Source of the DNA: Virgibacillus necropolis
Lineage (GTDB): Bacteria > Bacillota > Bacilli > Bacillales > Amphibacillaceae
Length of the DNA stretch: 64,000 nt
Assembly: GCF_002224365.1 (NCBI RefSeq)
Contig: NZ_CP022437.1
Span: 1,302,001-1,366,000 of the forward strand
Direction of reading: 5' to 3'
Part shown: positions 17,943 to 27,514 of the stretch, in pieces
Layout of the letters: every line of letters starts with the position of its first letter
How positions within the stretch are numbered: the stretch's first letter is position 1
Notes under the pieces: model-generated
What the model was told of the DNA's origin: nothing
Database searches by the model: none
The model's input: the letters and a program-made list of their open reading frames with translations, nothing else
Program-made: the position numbers and the translations under genes

Positions 17943-17980
17943 AGCCCGAGCAGAGATGCTTGGGTTTTTATGGGCTTTTT
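17943..17980 (+). terminator. Terminator of the glycoside operon
   Basis: CCCGAGCA (17945-17952) pairs with TGCTTGGG (17957-17964) and is followed by TTTTT. An alternative AGCCC/GGGCT closing pair ends in T6. Confidence 0.75.
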
Positions 17981-17986
17981 TATAAG

Positions 17987-18120
17987 AAAAAGTTCTTCAT
18001 CAAGCCAATGAAGGTTGAAAGAACACGGAAACGCAGAGGAAAAGTCCTTCATCAAGCCAATGAAGGTCAAAGGAACACGGAAACGCAGAGAAAAAGTCCT
18101 TCATCATACCAAAGAAGGAC
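17987..18120. repeat. 52-bp tandem repeat, 2.6 copies, each with a hairpin
   Basis: Units at 17987-18038 and 18039-18090 differ at only a few positions. A partial third unit runs from 18091. Each unit carries CCTTCAT...ATGAAGG (or a close variant), a 7-bp stem. No open frame uses it convincingly. The rest of this gap, to 18240, shows nothing recognisable. Confidence 0.8.
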
Positions 18121-18240
18121 ATTAAACTGGTGAATTTGATGTTGCTGGTAAAGCTATCTGTTATTTGTTAGTTGATTTGATATTTTATCTACGGTTAGTG
18201 ACTACTTATGTTCACTAGATGCGTGCTCTTTTTAGTTCAT

Positions 18241-18774
18241 TTATAACAGGATTCCAGCTGCTTGCAAGTCTTTACAGGCGGCGTCTATTTTTTCTTTTGA
18301 ATCGGCCTCAAGGGTGTGCATGTGAACGCCTTCTGTCAAGATTGAGAGATAGGAAGCTTTAGAGTCGTGAATTCGATTAATAAATTGCTCTACTTCATGT
18401 CGGTTACTAACCATGAGTGAAGCAGTCAAATCACCGTACACAGGATGCTCAACAGTGACATCTTTCACGGTAACTCCGTGATCCACAATAATTGTAAGTT
18501 CTTCTTTTGTTTGATCAGAACTGTGTTTACAAGCTACGACTAGTTTATGTGCCGCTTCAAGTGTCGGTTTTTTAATATACATATAGCCTTGACTTGTCGC
18601 GATAACCGGTTCATTCTTCGCTTTTAAAATCGATACATCCTGCACGATCACCTGTCTGCTTACGTTCGTTTTTTTCGCGAACTCACTACCAGTAATCGGA
18701 CGTTGTTCTTCTTTTAAACTTTTTAAAATTAACTCTTGCCTCATTGCAGATGTATACTTTTCCCCTTTACGCAT
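18241..18774 (-). CDS. niaR: NiaR (YrxA) repressor of NAD biosynthesis
   Basis: 177 residues with an N-terminal HTH (ITGSEFAKKTNVSRQVIVQD) and a C-terminal 3H domain with the conserved histidines seen in VDHGVTVKD, VEHPVYGD and GVHMHTLEA. NiaR binds nicotinic acid as co-repressor and shuts off nadBCA/nifS. I chose ATG at 18774, because GGAGG at 18781-18785 is correctly spaced for it while the upstream GTG abuts the site. That ribosome site overlaps the nifS stop, so the pair is coupled. The gene is divergent from nadB, as in B. subtilis. Confidence 0.92.
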   Translation of the reverse strand: MRKGEKYTSAMRQELILKSLKEEQRPITGSEFAKKTNVSRQVIVQDVSILKAKNEPVIATSQGYMYIKKPTLEAAHKLVVACKHSSDQTKEELTIIVDHGVTVKDVTVEHPVYGDLTASLMVSNRHEVEQFINRIHDSKASYLSILTEGVHMHTLEADSKEKIDAACKDLQAAGILL

Positions 18775-18785
18775 GTGCACTCCTC

Positions 18786-19922
18786 CTAACTAAGATAGAA
18801 TTTTTCGATGATTTTTTTAAAGGTTTCAGCCGTTTTATCAATATCTTGAGCTGTTGTATGTTTTCCAAATGATAAACGAATAAACTGTTTTGCCTCGGTA
18901 TCGGATCGTCCTAATGCTTTCATTGTTCGGGAAGGCTTTTGATTTCCAACTTGGCATGCGCTGCCTGTAGAAATGGCAATACCGTAACGATTACATTCCA
19001 ACATAACATATTGCCCCTCAATGCCATCGATACGTAGTCCGAGAATATGGGGTGAAAAGTTAGCTGGATGGCCTTCGATATAGATGTCAACTGACAATTG
19101 GTTCAGTTTATCAATCATTGTATTACGTAGCCCATTGATTCGTTTGTGTTCCTTTATTCTATCATCACATGCAGCTTTTGCGGAAGTAACAAAGGCCGCA
19201 ATTCCAGGAACGTTAACTGTTCCTGGCCGAAACCCCTTTTCGTGCGTTGTGTTTGGCAATTGTGCTTTCCATTTCACTTGAGGATTGATGTAAACAGCAC
19301 CAACGCCATTTGGTCCATATAATTTATGGCTCGAAACTGATAGGCTATCAATTTTAGTAGTACTCAAGTTGAGTGGTGTTTTTCCAAACGTCTGAACTGC
19401 ATCACAATGAAATAAAACATGATGCTGGTGGAGTAGGTTCCCGATGGATTCTACCGGTTGAAGCGTCCCAATCTCTCCGTTGCTGTGCTGGATTGATGCC
19501 AGAATAGTGGTGTGACGAATGGCACTTTTAACATCGTCCAGGCGAACCTGCCCATGCTCATCTAATGGTAAATAGGTAACATCAAACCCTACCTTTTCCA
19601 TTTGCTTAAAAAAATTATAGACAGAAGAATGCTCGGAGACAGTTGTGATAAGGTGGTTCCCCTTTTCTTTGTTTGCATCTATCAGTGAAGTCAGTGCTAG
19701 AATATTAGATTCAGATCCACCACTCGTGAAAAAAATCCCCTCTGAAGAGCATCCTAATAGTTCTGCAAGTTCTTCTCTACACGTTTTTAGTAACTGCGAA
19801 GCTCGCGTACCGATATCATGATGGCTACTTGGATTTCCATAAAAAGATTTAGAAACCTGATTAAAAATAGCTAAAGATTCTTCAGACATTGGGGTTGTAG
19901 CAGCATAATCTAAATAAATCAT
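18786..19922 (-). CDS. nifS: Cysteine desulfurase of the NAD locus (NifS/NadS type)
   Basis: 378-residue PLP enzyme starting MIYLDYAATTP. It has the FHCDAVQ motif, the PLP lysine in SVSSHKLYGPNG and the catalytic cysteine loop STGSACQVG near residue 320. It provides sulfur for the [4Fe-4S] cluster of NadA; this partnership is known for the B. subtilis nifS beside nadBCA. ATG at 19922 is chosen because GAGGAG lies just upstream and homologues begin here; the frame continues further upstream without a site. It is divergent from nadB and is followed by niaR. Confidence 0.92.
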   Translation of the reverse strand: MIYLDYAATTPMSEESLAIFNQVSKSFYGNPSSHHDIGTRASQLLKTCREELAELLGCSSEGIFFTSGGSESNILALTSLIDANKEKGNHLITTVSEHSSVYNFFKQMEKVGFDVTYLPLDEHGQVRLDDVKSAIRHTTILASIQHSNGEIGTLQPVESIGNLLHQHHVLFHCDAVQTFGKTPLNLSTTKIDSLSVSSHKLYGPNGVGAVYINPQVKWKAQLPNTTHEKGFRPGTVNVPGIAAFVTSAKAACDDRIKEHKRINGLRNTMIDKLNQLSVDIYIEGHPANFSPHILGLRIDGIEGQYVMLECNRYGIAISTGSACQVGNQKPSRTMKALGRSDTEAKQFIRLSFGKHTTAQDIDKTAETFKKIIEKFYLS

Positions 19923-19980
19923 CCAAACACTCCTCAGTAAAAAATAAAAAACTCTTGTCATAAGTGTAATCTTGTGTAAA

Positions 19981-20003
19981 TATAGGTGTCAAGACATTAT
20001 AAT
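19981..20003 (+). promoter_or_regulatory. NiaR-type operator over the nadB promoter
   Basis: The palindrome TGTC-AA-GACA (19987-19996) in context TATAGGTGTCAAGACATT resembles NiaR boxes. It abuts a TATAAT -10 box (19998-20003) for nadB, in the short space between divergent nifS and nadB. Assignment rests on half-site and context. Confidence 0.6.
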
Positions 20004-20031
20004 ATACATATAGCGAATGAGGCGATAAATC

Positions 20032-21573
20032 ATGGCTTTTGATGACGTTATTATTATTGGTAGCGGTATTGCTGCGTTAATAGCAGCCGAAAAATTAGCG
20101 ATGGATAAAAATGTGATTATTTTCACAAAAGCTTCTAAAACAGCTAGTAATTCTTTCCATGCACAGGGCGGAATTGCGGCGGCCGTTCATCCTGATGATC
20201 ACTGGGAAGATCATTTTCAAGACACGGTTGCAGCCGGATGTCAGCATAGTGATTTAGAAAACCTCCAAATGCTCATTGAAAATAGTTCGGGTCATCTATT
20301 TGATTTAGCTCAAAAGGGTTTAAAATTTGATCTGAACGCTGATGGCGAATGGGATTTAGGTAGAGAAGGTGGTCATTTAAAAAGAAGAATTCTACATGCT
20401 GGTGGGGATGCAACCGGAAAAGCACTGATAGCATTTATGTTTCAGCAAATAAAGAATAAGGTTACGATCATTGAAGATACAATGGTAGTCGATTTGATTG
20501 TCCATGATCAGCGATGCGCGGGAGTTATCACAAAGAATACTTCTGGGGAAATAGTTGATCACTTTGCAGGTGCAACTATTCTTGCTACTGGTGGTTGTGG
20601 GGATCTATATTCTTATACATCAAACGATTCAACCGTGACCGGGGATGGAATTGCGATGGCATATCGTGCAGGTGCTCAGTTAACAGATATGGAATTTGTC
20701 CAGTTTCATCCAACCTTACTTTTTGATGGCGAAAACACGCTTGGACTGGTTTCAGAAGCAGTAAGGGGAGAAGGTGCCTTTTTAGTGAATGGTGATGGGC
20801 GGCTAATTATGGAAGGCGTCCATAGTCTGAAGGATTTAGCGCCAAGAGATATAGTAGCTCGGGCAATTTTTACTGAACTTGGTGCAGGAAAAAGCATTTA
20901 TTTAAATATAGCTAATGTGAAAAATTTTTCTTACCGGTTTCCAAGTATCTTTAAGTTGTGTATGGAGAATGGGATTGATTTGAATGGAAACCTTTTACCT
21001 GTAATTCCTGGTGCCCATTTTATGATGGGTGGGGTCAAGGCAACCCATACTGGGCAAACATCGGTTGTTGATTTGTACGCCGTTGGTGAGGTTGCATGTA
21101 CTGGTGTTCATGGGGCAAACCGAGTCGCAAGTAATTCTTTGTTAGAAGGTATTGTATTTGGAAACATGACTGCAGACGCCATATTATCCAAAAAGTATAA
21201 AGCGTTTGGGCAAAATCCCTATTCCGTGAAAAACAGATCAAAAGATATGTTTCTTCCAACCAAAGAAACGATAAAAAGGAAAATGATGCGTCATGTTGGT
21301 ATCGTGCGAAATGAAGAGGGATTAGAAAGAATGCTGGGTTGGCTTGAGCAATTTTATTATTCACATTGTGACTTGGGCGGTTTATCAGTAGAAAGAATCG
21401 AGATTATAAATATGCTAACGACTGCTGAACTTATTGCAACCGCTGCATTGGAGCGAATGGAAAGTAGAGGAGCTCATTATCGGTCAGACTATCCCACTAC
21501 AAATGGGGTAGAAGTAAGGCAGGAAGTGATGCACCAGAAAGAAATAAAGTTGAGTGAGGAGGTTGGAAGATGA
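20032..21573 (+). CDS. nadB: L-aspartate oxidase
   Basis: 513-residue flavoprotein that oxidises L-aspartate to iminoaspartate, the first step of NAD synthesis. FAD motif is IIIGSGIAALIAAEKLA, followed by SFHAQGGIAAA, the ATGGCGDLY segment and the helical C-terminal domain (GLSVERIEI). GAGGCGATAA precedes the ATG. The stop overlaps the nadC start (ATGA), so the two are coupled. The set nadB-nadC-nadA plus divergent nifS-niaR is the normal Bacillus arrangement. Confidence 0.95.
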   Translation: MAFDDVIIIGSGIAALIAAEKLAMDKNVIIFTKASKTASNSFHAQGGIAAAVHPDDHWEDHFQDTVAAGCQHSDLENLQMLIENSSGHLFDLAQKGLKFDLNADGEWDLGREGGHLKRRILHAGGDATGKALIAFMFQQIKNKVTIIEDTMVVDLIVHDQRCAGVITKNTSGEIVDHFAGATILATGGCGDLYSYTSNDSTVTGDGIAMAYRAGAQLTDMEFVQFHPTLLFDGENTLGLVSEAVRGEGAFLVNGDGRLIMEGVHSLKDLAPRDIVARAIFTELGAGKSIYLNIANVKNFSYRFPSIFKLCMENGIDLNGNLLPVIPGAHFMMGGVKATHTGQTSVVDLYAVGEVACTGVHGANRVASNSLLEGIVFGNMTADAILSKKYKAFGQNPYSVKNRSKDMFLPTKETIKRKMMRHVGIVRNEEGLERMLGWLEQFYYSHCDLGGLSVERIEIINMLTTAELIATAALERMESRGAHYRSDYPTTNGVEVRQEVMHQKEIKLSEEVGR

Positions 21574-22400
21574 ACCGATTAAAATTACACGCACTTCTCC
21601 AATCATTTTTAGTAGAAGATATTGGAGACCGTGATCTCACAAGTAGTGCAATTTTTCCACCGAGTGAGCTTGGTAAAGGAACTTTTATTGCAAAAGCAGA
21701 TGGGATTATTTCTGGATTGCAAATTATTCAAGAAGCGTATCAATTACTGGATAGTCGTATTAAGGTTGACTATTTTTACAAAGATGGGGATCAGGTAAAC
21801 GTAGGTGATACAATCGCTGAAGTACATGGTTCAATCGTCTCAATACTTGGTGGAGAAAGAGTGATTTTAAACCTTGTCCAGCGAATGAGTGGAATTGCAA
21901 GCACGACAAGGCAATCTGTGAGAACGCTTAATGACGCTGCGATTAACATTTGTGATACGCGGAAAACAACACCAGGCTTACGTATGCTTGAAAAATATGC
22001 AGTCGTGACAGGCGGGGGTAAAAACCATCGCTTTGGACTTTATGATGGTGTAATGATTAAGGATAATCATATCGCATTTTGTGGATCTATAACGAAGGCG
22101 GTAAGCGCAGTTCGTGAAAATAGTGGCCATATGGTAAAGATTGAAGTCGAAACGGAATCGAAGGAAGAGGTTCTGGAGGCAGTCAGGGCTGGCGCAGATG
22201 TAATTATGTTCGACAATCGAAAACCAAGTGAAGTACGGGAATTTGCAGTCCTTGTTCCAAAGTATATCATGACAGAGGCATCGGGCGGGATAACACTTAC
22301 AAATATAGCTGAATATGCGGACACTGGAGTTGATTTTATATCACTAGGTTTTCTCACCCATTCCGTAACATCATTAGATATTAGTTTGCTAGTTCGATAG
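21570..22400 (+). CDS. nadC: Nicotinate-nucleotide pyrophosphorylase (carboxylating)
   Basis: 276 residues. Converts quinolinate and PRPP to nicotinate mononucleotide. Motifs: [10 protein letters not shown] near the N-terminus, [38 protein letters not shown] and EASGGI, all in order. It overlaps nadB by 4 bp (ATGA), which indicates translational coupling, and precedes nadA by 10 bp. Confidence 0.95.
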   Translation: MNRLKLHALLQSFLVEDIGDRDLTSSAIFPPSELGKGTFIAKADGIISGLQIIQEAYQLLDSRIKVDYFYKDGDQVNVGDTIAEVHGSIVSILGGERVILNLVQRMSGIASTTRQSVRTLNDAAINICDTRKTTPGLRMLEKYAVVTGGGKNHRFGLYDGVMIKDNHIAFCGSITKAVSAVRENSGHMVKIEVETESKEEVLEAVRAGADVIMFDNRKPSEVREFAVLVPKYIMTEASGGITLTNIAEYADTGVDFISLGFLTHSVTSLDISLLVR

Positions 22401-22410
22401 GAGGAAAAAC

Positions 22411-23520
22411 ATGAGTTTATTAGATATGATTCAGAATAACAGCGGGCAGATGCTCCCAGATCATTATAAGTCATTATCGGTTGAGGAGATGGAGGCACGA
22501 GTCTTTGAGATAAAGGAAAAACTAGGGAGTAAGGTTTTTATCCCTGGTCACCATTATCAAAAGGATGAAGTCATTCAATTCGCTGATGTTACTGGTGATT
22601 CTTTGCAATTAGCACAAGTATCAGCCAAAAATTCTAAGGCGGAATATATCGTGTTTTGTGGTGTTCATTTTATGGCAGAAACAGCGGATATCTTAACGGA
22701 GGATAAACAAAAGGTGATCTTGCCGGATATGCGTGCAGGCTGCTCGATGGCTGATATGGCAAACATTAATCAAACGGAACGTGGCTGGACTGAAATGCAG
22801 CAGGTTTTTGGTGATACGATTATTCCATTAACCTATGTGAATTCTACTGCAGCTATCAAAAGCTTTGTAGGGAAAAATAGCGGGGCGACGGTGACATCTT
22901 CAAATGCGAAGAAAATGCTAGAATGGGCATTTACACAAAAAGAACGCATTTTATTTTTACCAGATCAACATTTAGGACGAAATACTGCTTATGATCTTGG
23001 AATTCCATTGGATCAAATGGCCGTGTGGGATCCAATTTTGGAGAGGTTTGAGTATGAAGGTGATTTAAGCGAGGTGCGTGTAATCTTGTGGAAAGGACAT
23101 TGCTCGGTTCATGAGAATTTTACGGTTGGTAATATTGAGGATCTTCGGGCAAAGGATCCAAATACCGCAATTATTGTGCACCCTGAATGTAGCCGTGAAG
23201 TGGTTGCGTTATCTGATTATGCAGGTTCTACAAAGTATATTATTGATAAGATTAGCCATGCTGAGGCAGGAACGAAATGGGCTGTTGGGACGGAAATGAA
23301 TCTCGTAAATCGTCTGACGAAGCAGCATGCCGATAAGGAAGTTTTTTCATTGAATCCGCAAATGTGCCCGTGTCTAACAATGAACCGAATTGATCTGCCA
23401 CACCTGCTATGGACGTTGGAATCGATTGAAAACGATGAAATCATGAATCAGATTAAAGTTGACTCGGAAATTGCTACTTGGGCAAAAGTAGCACTCGAAC
23501 GAATGTTGGATAGAGCGTAG
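22411..23520 (+). CDS. nadA: Quinolinate synthase A ([4Fe-4S])
   Basis: 369 residues, the length of the long-form Bacillus NadA. It condenses iminoaspartate with dihydroxyacetone phosphate. [15 protein letters not shown] begins the fold; cluster cysteines are seen in [16 protein letters not shown] and [21 protein letters not shown] is the ribosome site. It is the last gene of the NAD operon, with a strong terminator after it. NifS from the divergent unit would load its cluster. Confidence 0.95.
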   Translation: MSLLDMIQNNSGQMLPDHYKSLSVEEMEARVFEIKEKLGSKVFIPGHHYQKDEVIQFADVTGDSLQLAQVSAKNSKAEYIVFCGVHFMAETADILTEDKQKVILPDMRAGCSMADMANINQTERGWTEMQQVFGDTIIPLTYVNSTAAIKSFVGKNSGATVTSSNAKKMLEWAFTQKERILFLPDQHLGRNTAYDLGIPLDQMAVWDPILERFEYEGDLSEVRVILWKGHCSVHENFTVGNIEDLRAKDPNTAIIVHPECSREVVALSDYAGSTKYIIDKISHAEAGTKWAVGTEMNLVNRLTKQHADKEVFSLNPQMCPCLTMNRIDLPHLLWTLESIENDEIMNQIKVDSEIATWAKVALERMLDRA

Positions 23521-23575
23521 TTTATGCATCAGGAATACTATTCATGTGTCTTCCAAAGATCACCTGAGATGTAAA

Positions 23576-23620
23576 AAAACAGACTAACGCCTAGCCACTA
23601 AGGCTGGGCGATTAGTCTAT
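23576..23620. terminator. Shared terminator of nadA and the glycosylation operon
   Basis: AGACTAACGCCTAGCC (23581-23596) pairs with GGCTGGGCGATTAGTCT (23602-23618), with one bulge and one wobble pair. An A6 run lies to its left, giving a T tract on the minus strand. The two flanking genes converge on it. Confidence 0.75.
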
Positions 23621-23623
23621 GAG

Positions 23624-23678
23624 TTTATCGCAGTTTGACGGGCAGTAAAACCCCCACTGAATGAAGTTTCACTTTATA
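23624..23678. repeat. 55-bp repeat (family C), copy 1
   Basis: The 55 bp from TTTATCGCAG to CACTTTATA are identical by eye to 41919-41973. Here the repeat lies inside the end of the GT-C-like gene and encodes its last 14 residues and stop codon. Confidence 0.85.
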
Positions 23679-25355
23679 TAGATAAATTTTCCATGGTGAT
23701 GAAGCTGATTCAAAGCTCTTTTCAAATGTAAGACCAATTTCCTTGTGGTTTTTAATTGGTAGTGCAGAGAAAATATAATCTCCACCTAAATTTTCAAGTG
23801 CTTTTGTATTGATATCTAAATGATCAATTACTCTTTCACTATTTTTTGAGAACAGATAGTGTTTCCCTATTTCACTAACAAACATATAGGCTCTGCTTCC
23901 CCACGTGTCATAGTAATTTTCTAATTTTTTATTTTCTTCAAGCTCTGGTGCGATTATCTTTCTGAACTTTTTCTTATAAGAGAGTGGGTAGCTGGTGTTA
24001 TACGTATCAAGGGTGTAAAACCCGTTATATTGTGCAATTGTTGGGTGCATGGCGACACTTACAACACGGTAATCAGATTGATCTTTTCCAATATACTCCT
24101 CTATTTCTTGAAATAATTCAGTGGAATAAAACTCTTTAAACGTTGGTGTACCGATTTCTTCATATTTATTTTCTTCATTCAACTGAAATAGTAATGTACA
24201 TTGCAGCACAATTAACAGTGCTGCCAGCCACTTTCCAAATTTTACATATTTGTACAAAATTGCTAAAGCAAGCGCAAAACATAGATACCAGAATAAAGGG
24301 TGTAAAAAGTGTATTCTGCTAAAGTTAAACGTGTTTGCCACCATAAAGTTGTCTTTTACTACACGCATGCCTTCCCAATACCAAAAAGCATAGATGAGTG
24401 AAAGAAGCCCATTAACAAATAAATAGCCTACCAACCATTTCGGTTTTAATTTATAATAAGCGGCTACAAGTAATGCTAATCCAACAACTGGAAAGATAAT
24501 CCATTGATGAAAATCCATATCATGTGTATGGCCTTCCATAAAGTTATCCAAGAACAATTGAAAGGTTCCTTGCAAATCTTTGTGGCCTAAATTGAGTTCG
24601 TCGCGGTGTGATGTGAATCCGCTATTTATAAACATGGAATAAATTACTAAGTAATTTTTAATCAAATAAAGCAGGCTCATCAAAGATATTGCCAGGAAAA
24701 ACGGAAGATTAATATGTTTTGTTCGAATCCAATCAACCAGCCAAAGGATTCCGATTAAACTTAAGAAAAAAACAAATGTCAAGATAAAGCTTGAAAAGAA
24801 TGGGAACAAAAATAAGATTACCCAATACGGCTTTGGTGCCCCGGTCCCATGCTTTCGAATCGTTAAAAATATATGTAGTGCCAAAGGTAAACCAGCGATT
24901 GACAACGCACCAGATGGCCAAAAAGGAAGCATGGAAAAGGCTAAAGCAACACCGACACTTATCCAGGATGATTTAACCTGTGGAATGATTGTTGTTTTTA
25001 ATAACAGATACATCCCGAAAAAAGCTACAAATCGCATGATTGTTTGGTTGATAACATAGGCTGTGAAGGGCCCAAATAATACATAAAGCCATACCATTGC
25101 ATCAAATCCTGAAGGAAGTGAACTTCTGGGGAGACCGTTGATTACATTCGGAAACTCCGTGTATGGCATCGAAAATATATTTCCGCTTTCAGCAAGTATC
25201 TTATACCAAACAATATTCGAGTCCAGGTTATCGTGGACCCGTATATGTGTGTTTTCTCCCAGTAAATAATACGGCATCAGATAACCAATAATGATTAAGC
25301 ATGCAATCAGTATGAATTTATATTTTGAAAAATTTGTAAAGATGGTTGACCACAT
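23625..25355 (-). CDS. Polytopic GT-C-like membrane protein (YkoS/DUF6044-like)
   Basis: 576 residues with about 12 hydrophobic helices. After TM1 an outside loop carries HDNLDS (Asp42, Asp45), the acidic motif position typical of GT-C glycosyltransferases such as YfhO. The sequence looks like the B. subtilis YkoS family, which pairs with a GtrB-like partner. ATG at 25355 is chosen because AAGAGGA precedes it; the frame is open further up, but that would overlap wecE deeply. It is last in the operon. The final residues KLHSVGVLLPVKLR come from repeat C, so the native C-terminus was probably replaced. Likely role: transfer of a lipid-linked sugar outside the cell. Confidence 0.75.
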   Translation of the reverse strand: MWSTIFTNFSKYKFILIACLIIIGYLMPYYLLGENTHIRVHDNLDSNIVWYKILAESGNIFSMPYTEFPNVINGLPRSSLPSGFDAMVWLYVLFGPFTAYVINQTIMRFVAFFGMYLLLKTTIIPQVKSSWISVGVALAFSMLPFWPSGALSIAGLPLALHIFLTIRKHGTGAPKPYWVILFLFPFFSSFILTFVFFLSLIGILWLVDWIRTKHINLPFFLAISLMSLLYLIKNYLVIYSMFINSGFTSHRDELNLGHKDLQGTFQLFLDNFMEGHTHDMDFHQWIIFPVVGLALLVAAYYKLKPKWLVGYLFVNGLLSLIYAFWYWEGMRVVKDNFMVANTFNFSRIHFLHPLFWYLCFALALAILYKYVKFGKWLAALLIVLQCTLLFQLNEENKYEEIGTPTFKEFYSTELFQEIEEYIGKDQSDYRVVSVAMHPTIAQYNGFYTLDTYNTSYPLSYKKKFRKIIAPELEENKKLENYYDTWGSRAYMFVSEIGKHYLFSKNSERVIDHLDINTKALENLGGDYIFSALPIKNHKEIGLTFEKSFESASSPWKIYLYKVKLHSVGVLLPVKLR

Positions 25356-26448
25356 GATTGATATCCTCTTCTTCCATTCCATAATATAGCGGTAGTCGCA
25401 CAATTCTTTCACTGTCTTTTGTTGTAAACTGATCTTCACCGATAAATTTACCATACATTTCACCTGCATGTGAAGAATGCAATGGTACATAGTGTGATAC
25501 AGCCATGACGCTCTGGTCTTTTAGATAGTCAATTAGTTGTTGACGTACTTTTTCATTTTCTGTTTTTACATAAAACATATGGCCATTATGAACACACTCA
25601 TCAGGTACGTACGGAAGTGAAATTTTGCCTGTTTTCATTAACGGTTTTAAAGTCTCGTAATAATGATTCCATGAATCGATACGATCTTCATTTATTTTAT
25701 CAGCGAACTGGAATTGGGCATAAAGATAAGCTGCATTTATATCACTTAGTAAATAGGATGAGCCGATATCACGCCATGTATATTTATCAACCATTCCTTT
25801 TAAAAATTGAGAGCGGTTTGTTCCTTTCTCTTGTATTATTTCGGCACGATTCACTGCGCTTTCATGATTAATCAGAAGGGCACCGCCTTCACCACAAGTG
25901 TAGTTCTTTGTTTCATGGAAACTAATCGTCCCGAAATGGCCGATTGTCCCGAGTGGTTTACCTTTATACGTACTTAACAGAGCCTGTGCTGCATCTTCAA
26001 TAACCCATAAATCATGTCGATCAGCGATTTTCATAATTTCATCCATGTCACAAGCGATGCCTGCATAGTGAACAACGACAATTGCCTTTGTGTGTTCTGT
26101 TATTGCATGTTCGATTGCTATTGGATCAATGTTCATTGTATCTGCTTGAACATCAACAAAACGAATGGCTGCCCCCTTGAGAGCATAAGCATTGGCTGTC
26201 GAAACAAAGGTGTAAGAAGGCATAATGATTTCATCACCTTCTGTAGCGTCGATTAATAGTGCCGTCATTTCCAAAGCGGCTGTGCATGATGGTGTAAGTA
26301 AAGCTTTCTCACACTTCAAACGATCTTCCAGCCATTTTGTACACTTTTTCCCAAAAGGGCCATTACCCGAAAGTTTAGGCTCTTGGATTGCCTCTTGCAT
26401 ATATTCCTTCTCTTTTCCTGTCACACATGGTTTATTAAATGGAATCAT
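25318..26448 (-). CDS. wecE: dTDP-4-amino-4,6-dideoxygalactose transaminase (WecE/RffA)
   Basis: 376 residues, the same length as E. coli WecE, and collinear with it: IPFNKPCVTG, LLTPSCTAALEM, MPSYTFVSTANA, IEDAAQ, the PLP lysine in SFHETKNY (Lys181), EKGTNRSQFLKG and YTWRDIGSSYL. It transfers an amino group from glutamate to dTDP-4-keto-6-deoxyglucose, giving dTDP-Fuc4N. ATG at 26448 follows GAGGTGATAACT. It overlaps the downstream GT-C-like gene by 38 bp. RmlA and RmlB, which make its substrate, are in the same operon. One of the clearest calls in the window. Confidence 0.9.
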   Translation of the reverse strand: MIPFNKPCVTGKEKEYMQEAIQEPKLSGNGPFGKKCTKWLEDRLKCEKALLTPSCTAALEMTALLIDATEGDEIIMPSYTFVSTANAYALKGAAIRFVDVQADTMNIDPIAIEHAITEHTKAIVVVHYAGIACDMDEIMKIADRHDLWVIEDAAQALLSTYKGKPLGTIGHFGTISFHETKNYTCGEGGALLINHESAVNRAEIIQEKGTNRSQFLKGMVDKYTWRDIGSSYLLSDINAAYLYAQFQFADKINEDRIDSWNHYYETLKPLMKTGKISLPYVPDECVHNGHMFYVKTENEKVRQQLIDYLKDQSVMAVSHYVPLHSSHAGEMYGKFIGEDQFTTKDSERIVRLPLYYGMEEEDINHVVNHLYKFFKI

Positions 26449-26458
26449 AGTTATCACC

Positions 26459-26824
26459 TCATGTCGATTGACTTGTAACAATAATGCCTAACACAATTAA
26501 CGAGAGTCCAATCACCTTTTGACTTGTGACAGGTTCACCAAACAAAAATACGGAGAGGAGAAACACAAGTACGAATGATAGACTCATAAATGGATAGGCA
26601 AAACTGATATTGAACTTTGTCATTGCCGCCATCCAAAAGAGGGACGCGACGAATGCGGATAGAAACCCAGAGAGGATCAATGGATCAAGTAGCAGGCGAA
26701 ATATAAATGCCATTTTATCCATCCATTCTTCTGGCAAACTCCCGTACTTATCAATCTTCCATTTCAATATCAATTGCCCATAAACGGTAAATATAATTGT
26801 CGCAAAAATATATGCAAAGCCCAT
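26459..26824 (-). CDS. Small four-helix SMR/EamA-like protein, candidate lipid-sugar flippase
   Basis: 121 residues with four predicted membrane helices, starting IFATIIFTVYGQLILKWKID and containing SFAYPFMSLSFVLVFLLSV and a final LIVLGIIV helix. This is the size and layout of ArnE/ArnF-type proteins, which flip undecaprenyl-phosphate aminoarabinose. It begins right after the wecD-like stop (26827) without its own clear ribosome site, so translation is probably coupled. Position between sugar-modifying genes and a GT-C-like protein supports a flippase role; drug export is the less likely alternative. Confidence 0.75.
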   Translation of the reverse strand: MGFAYIFATIIFTVYGQLILKWKIDKYGSLPEEWMDKMAFIFRLLLDPLILSGFLSAFVASLFWMAAMTKFNISFAYPFMSLSFVLVFLLSVFLFGEPVTSQKVIGLSLIVLGIIVTSQST

Positions 26825-26826
26825 AA

Positions 26827-27513
26827 TTATACGCCAATTTGGGATGTATGATTCATTTTGTGGTAAACATCAACGGTATTTTTCAATTTGAAACCGAGCG
26901 CATAAAATAAATTTAATGATGCCACGTTGGCAGCAGAAATTGAAGTTTTCAAATGGGCGTGACCAAATTTAAGCTGTTCAAAACACCCTTGACTCACAAA
27001 TGTTTTTGCAAGGCCCTTACTGCGAAATTCCTTTTTCATCCCCATTAGTAGTACTTTATCCTGTTCAAATGCATAAAACCCCGCTGTACGCCCTTCATAC
27101 AGTAGGGAAAATACGTTGTTTGCATCCATCAGATCATGGAGCCAGTTGACATAGCGTTTGTCTGCTTGTGAAGAAGGGATATTGAAATCACGGTGAAAGC
27201 GGCCATGGATGAAAGCTTCTTCAGCAACTTGGATTAATTCCTGTCGATCGTATTCTGTTGAAATCGATGCACCTCCACGCACGAATAAGTGCAAGTCTTC
27301 TTTTTTACAAACAGGTTCGATTAATGTATCCATGTAGTAAAACCCATACTTCATTAACATTTCAGGGTTATCTAATGGGTTCACTTTGAGGGTAAAATGA
27401 CCATCTTTATCGACTGTTTCCTTCAGAGCATCTTCGGTAGAAGCGGTTAATTCGTAAGTGTTTATGTTGAAATTTCGTTTATCCCAAGGAGTTTCTTTTA
27501 AATATTCGCTCAT
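26827..27513 (-). CDS. WecD-like GNAT acetyltransferase (dTDP-Fuc4N N-acetyltransferase candidate)
   Basis: 228 residues with a C-terminal GNAT domain (VLLMGMKKEFRSKGLAKTFV as the acetyl-CoA loop, then SAANVASLNLFYALGF). The N-terminal part begins ETPWDKRNFNINTYEL and has FHRDFNIPSSQADKRYVNWL; both resemble the WecD layout (WENAFFGV... and SRFRAPWY...YAQWI). WecD acetylates dTDP-Fuc4N to dTDP-Fuc4NAc in enterobacteria. ATG at 27513 follows GGAGTGAATAAC, whose bases overlap the stop of the upstream glycosyltransferase. Being next to wecE makes this assignment persuasive but not proved. Confidence 0.75.
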   Translation of the reverse strand: MSEYLKETPWDKRNFNINTYELTASTEDALKETVDKDGHFTLKVNPLDNPEMLMKYGFYYMDTLIEPVCKKEDLHLFVRGGASISTEYDRQELIQVAEEAFIHGRFHRDFNIPSSQADKRYVNWLHDLMDANNVFSLLYEGRTAGFYAFEQDKVLLMGMKKEFRSKGLAKTFVSQGCFEQLKFGHAHLKTSISAANVASLNLFYALGFKLKNTVDVYHKMNHTSQIGV

Positions 27514-27514
27514 G

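Noticed and set aside
17987-18120. CRISPR array
   Set aside because: Units are contiguous 52-bp tandem copies with no unique spacers between them and no cas genes nearby.
25356-25490. N-terminal extension of the GT-C-like protein
   Set aside because: It would overlap wecE by more than 150 bp without a ribosome site; the ATG at 25355 has AAGAGGA and leads straight into TM1.
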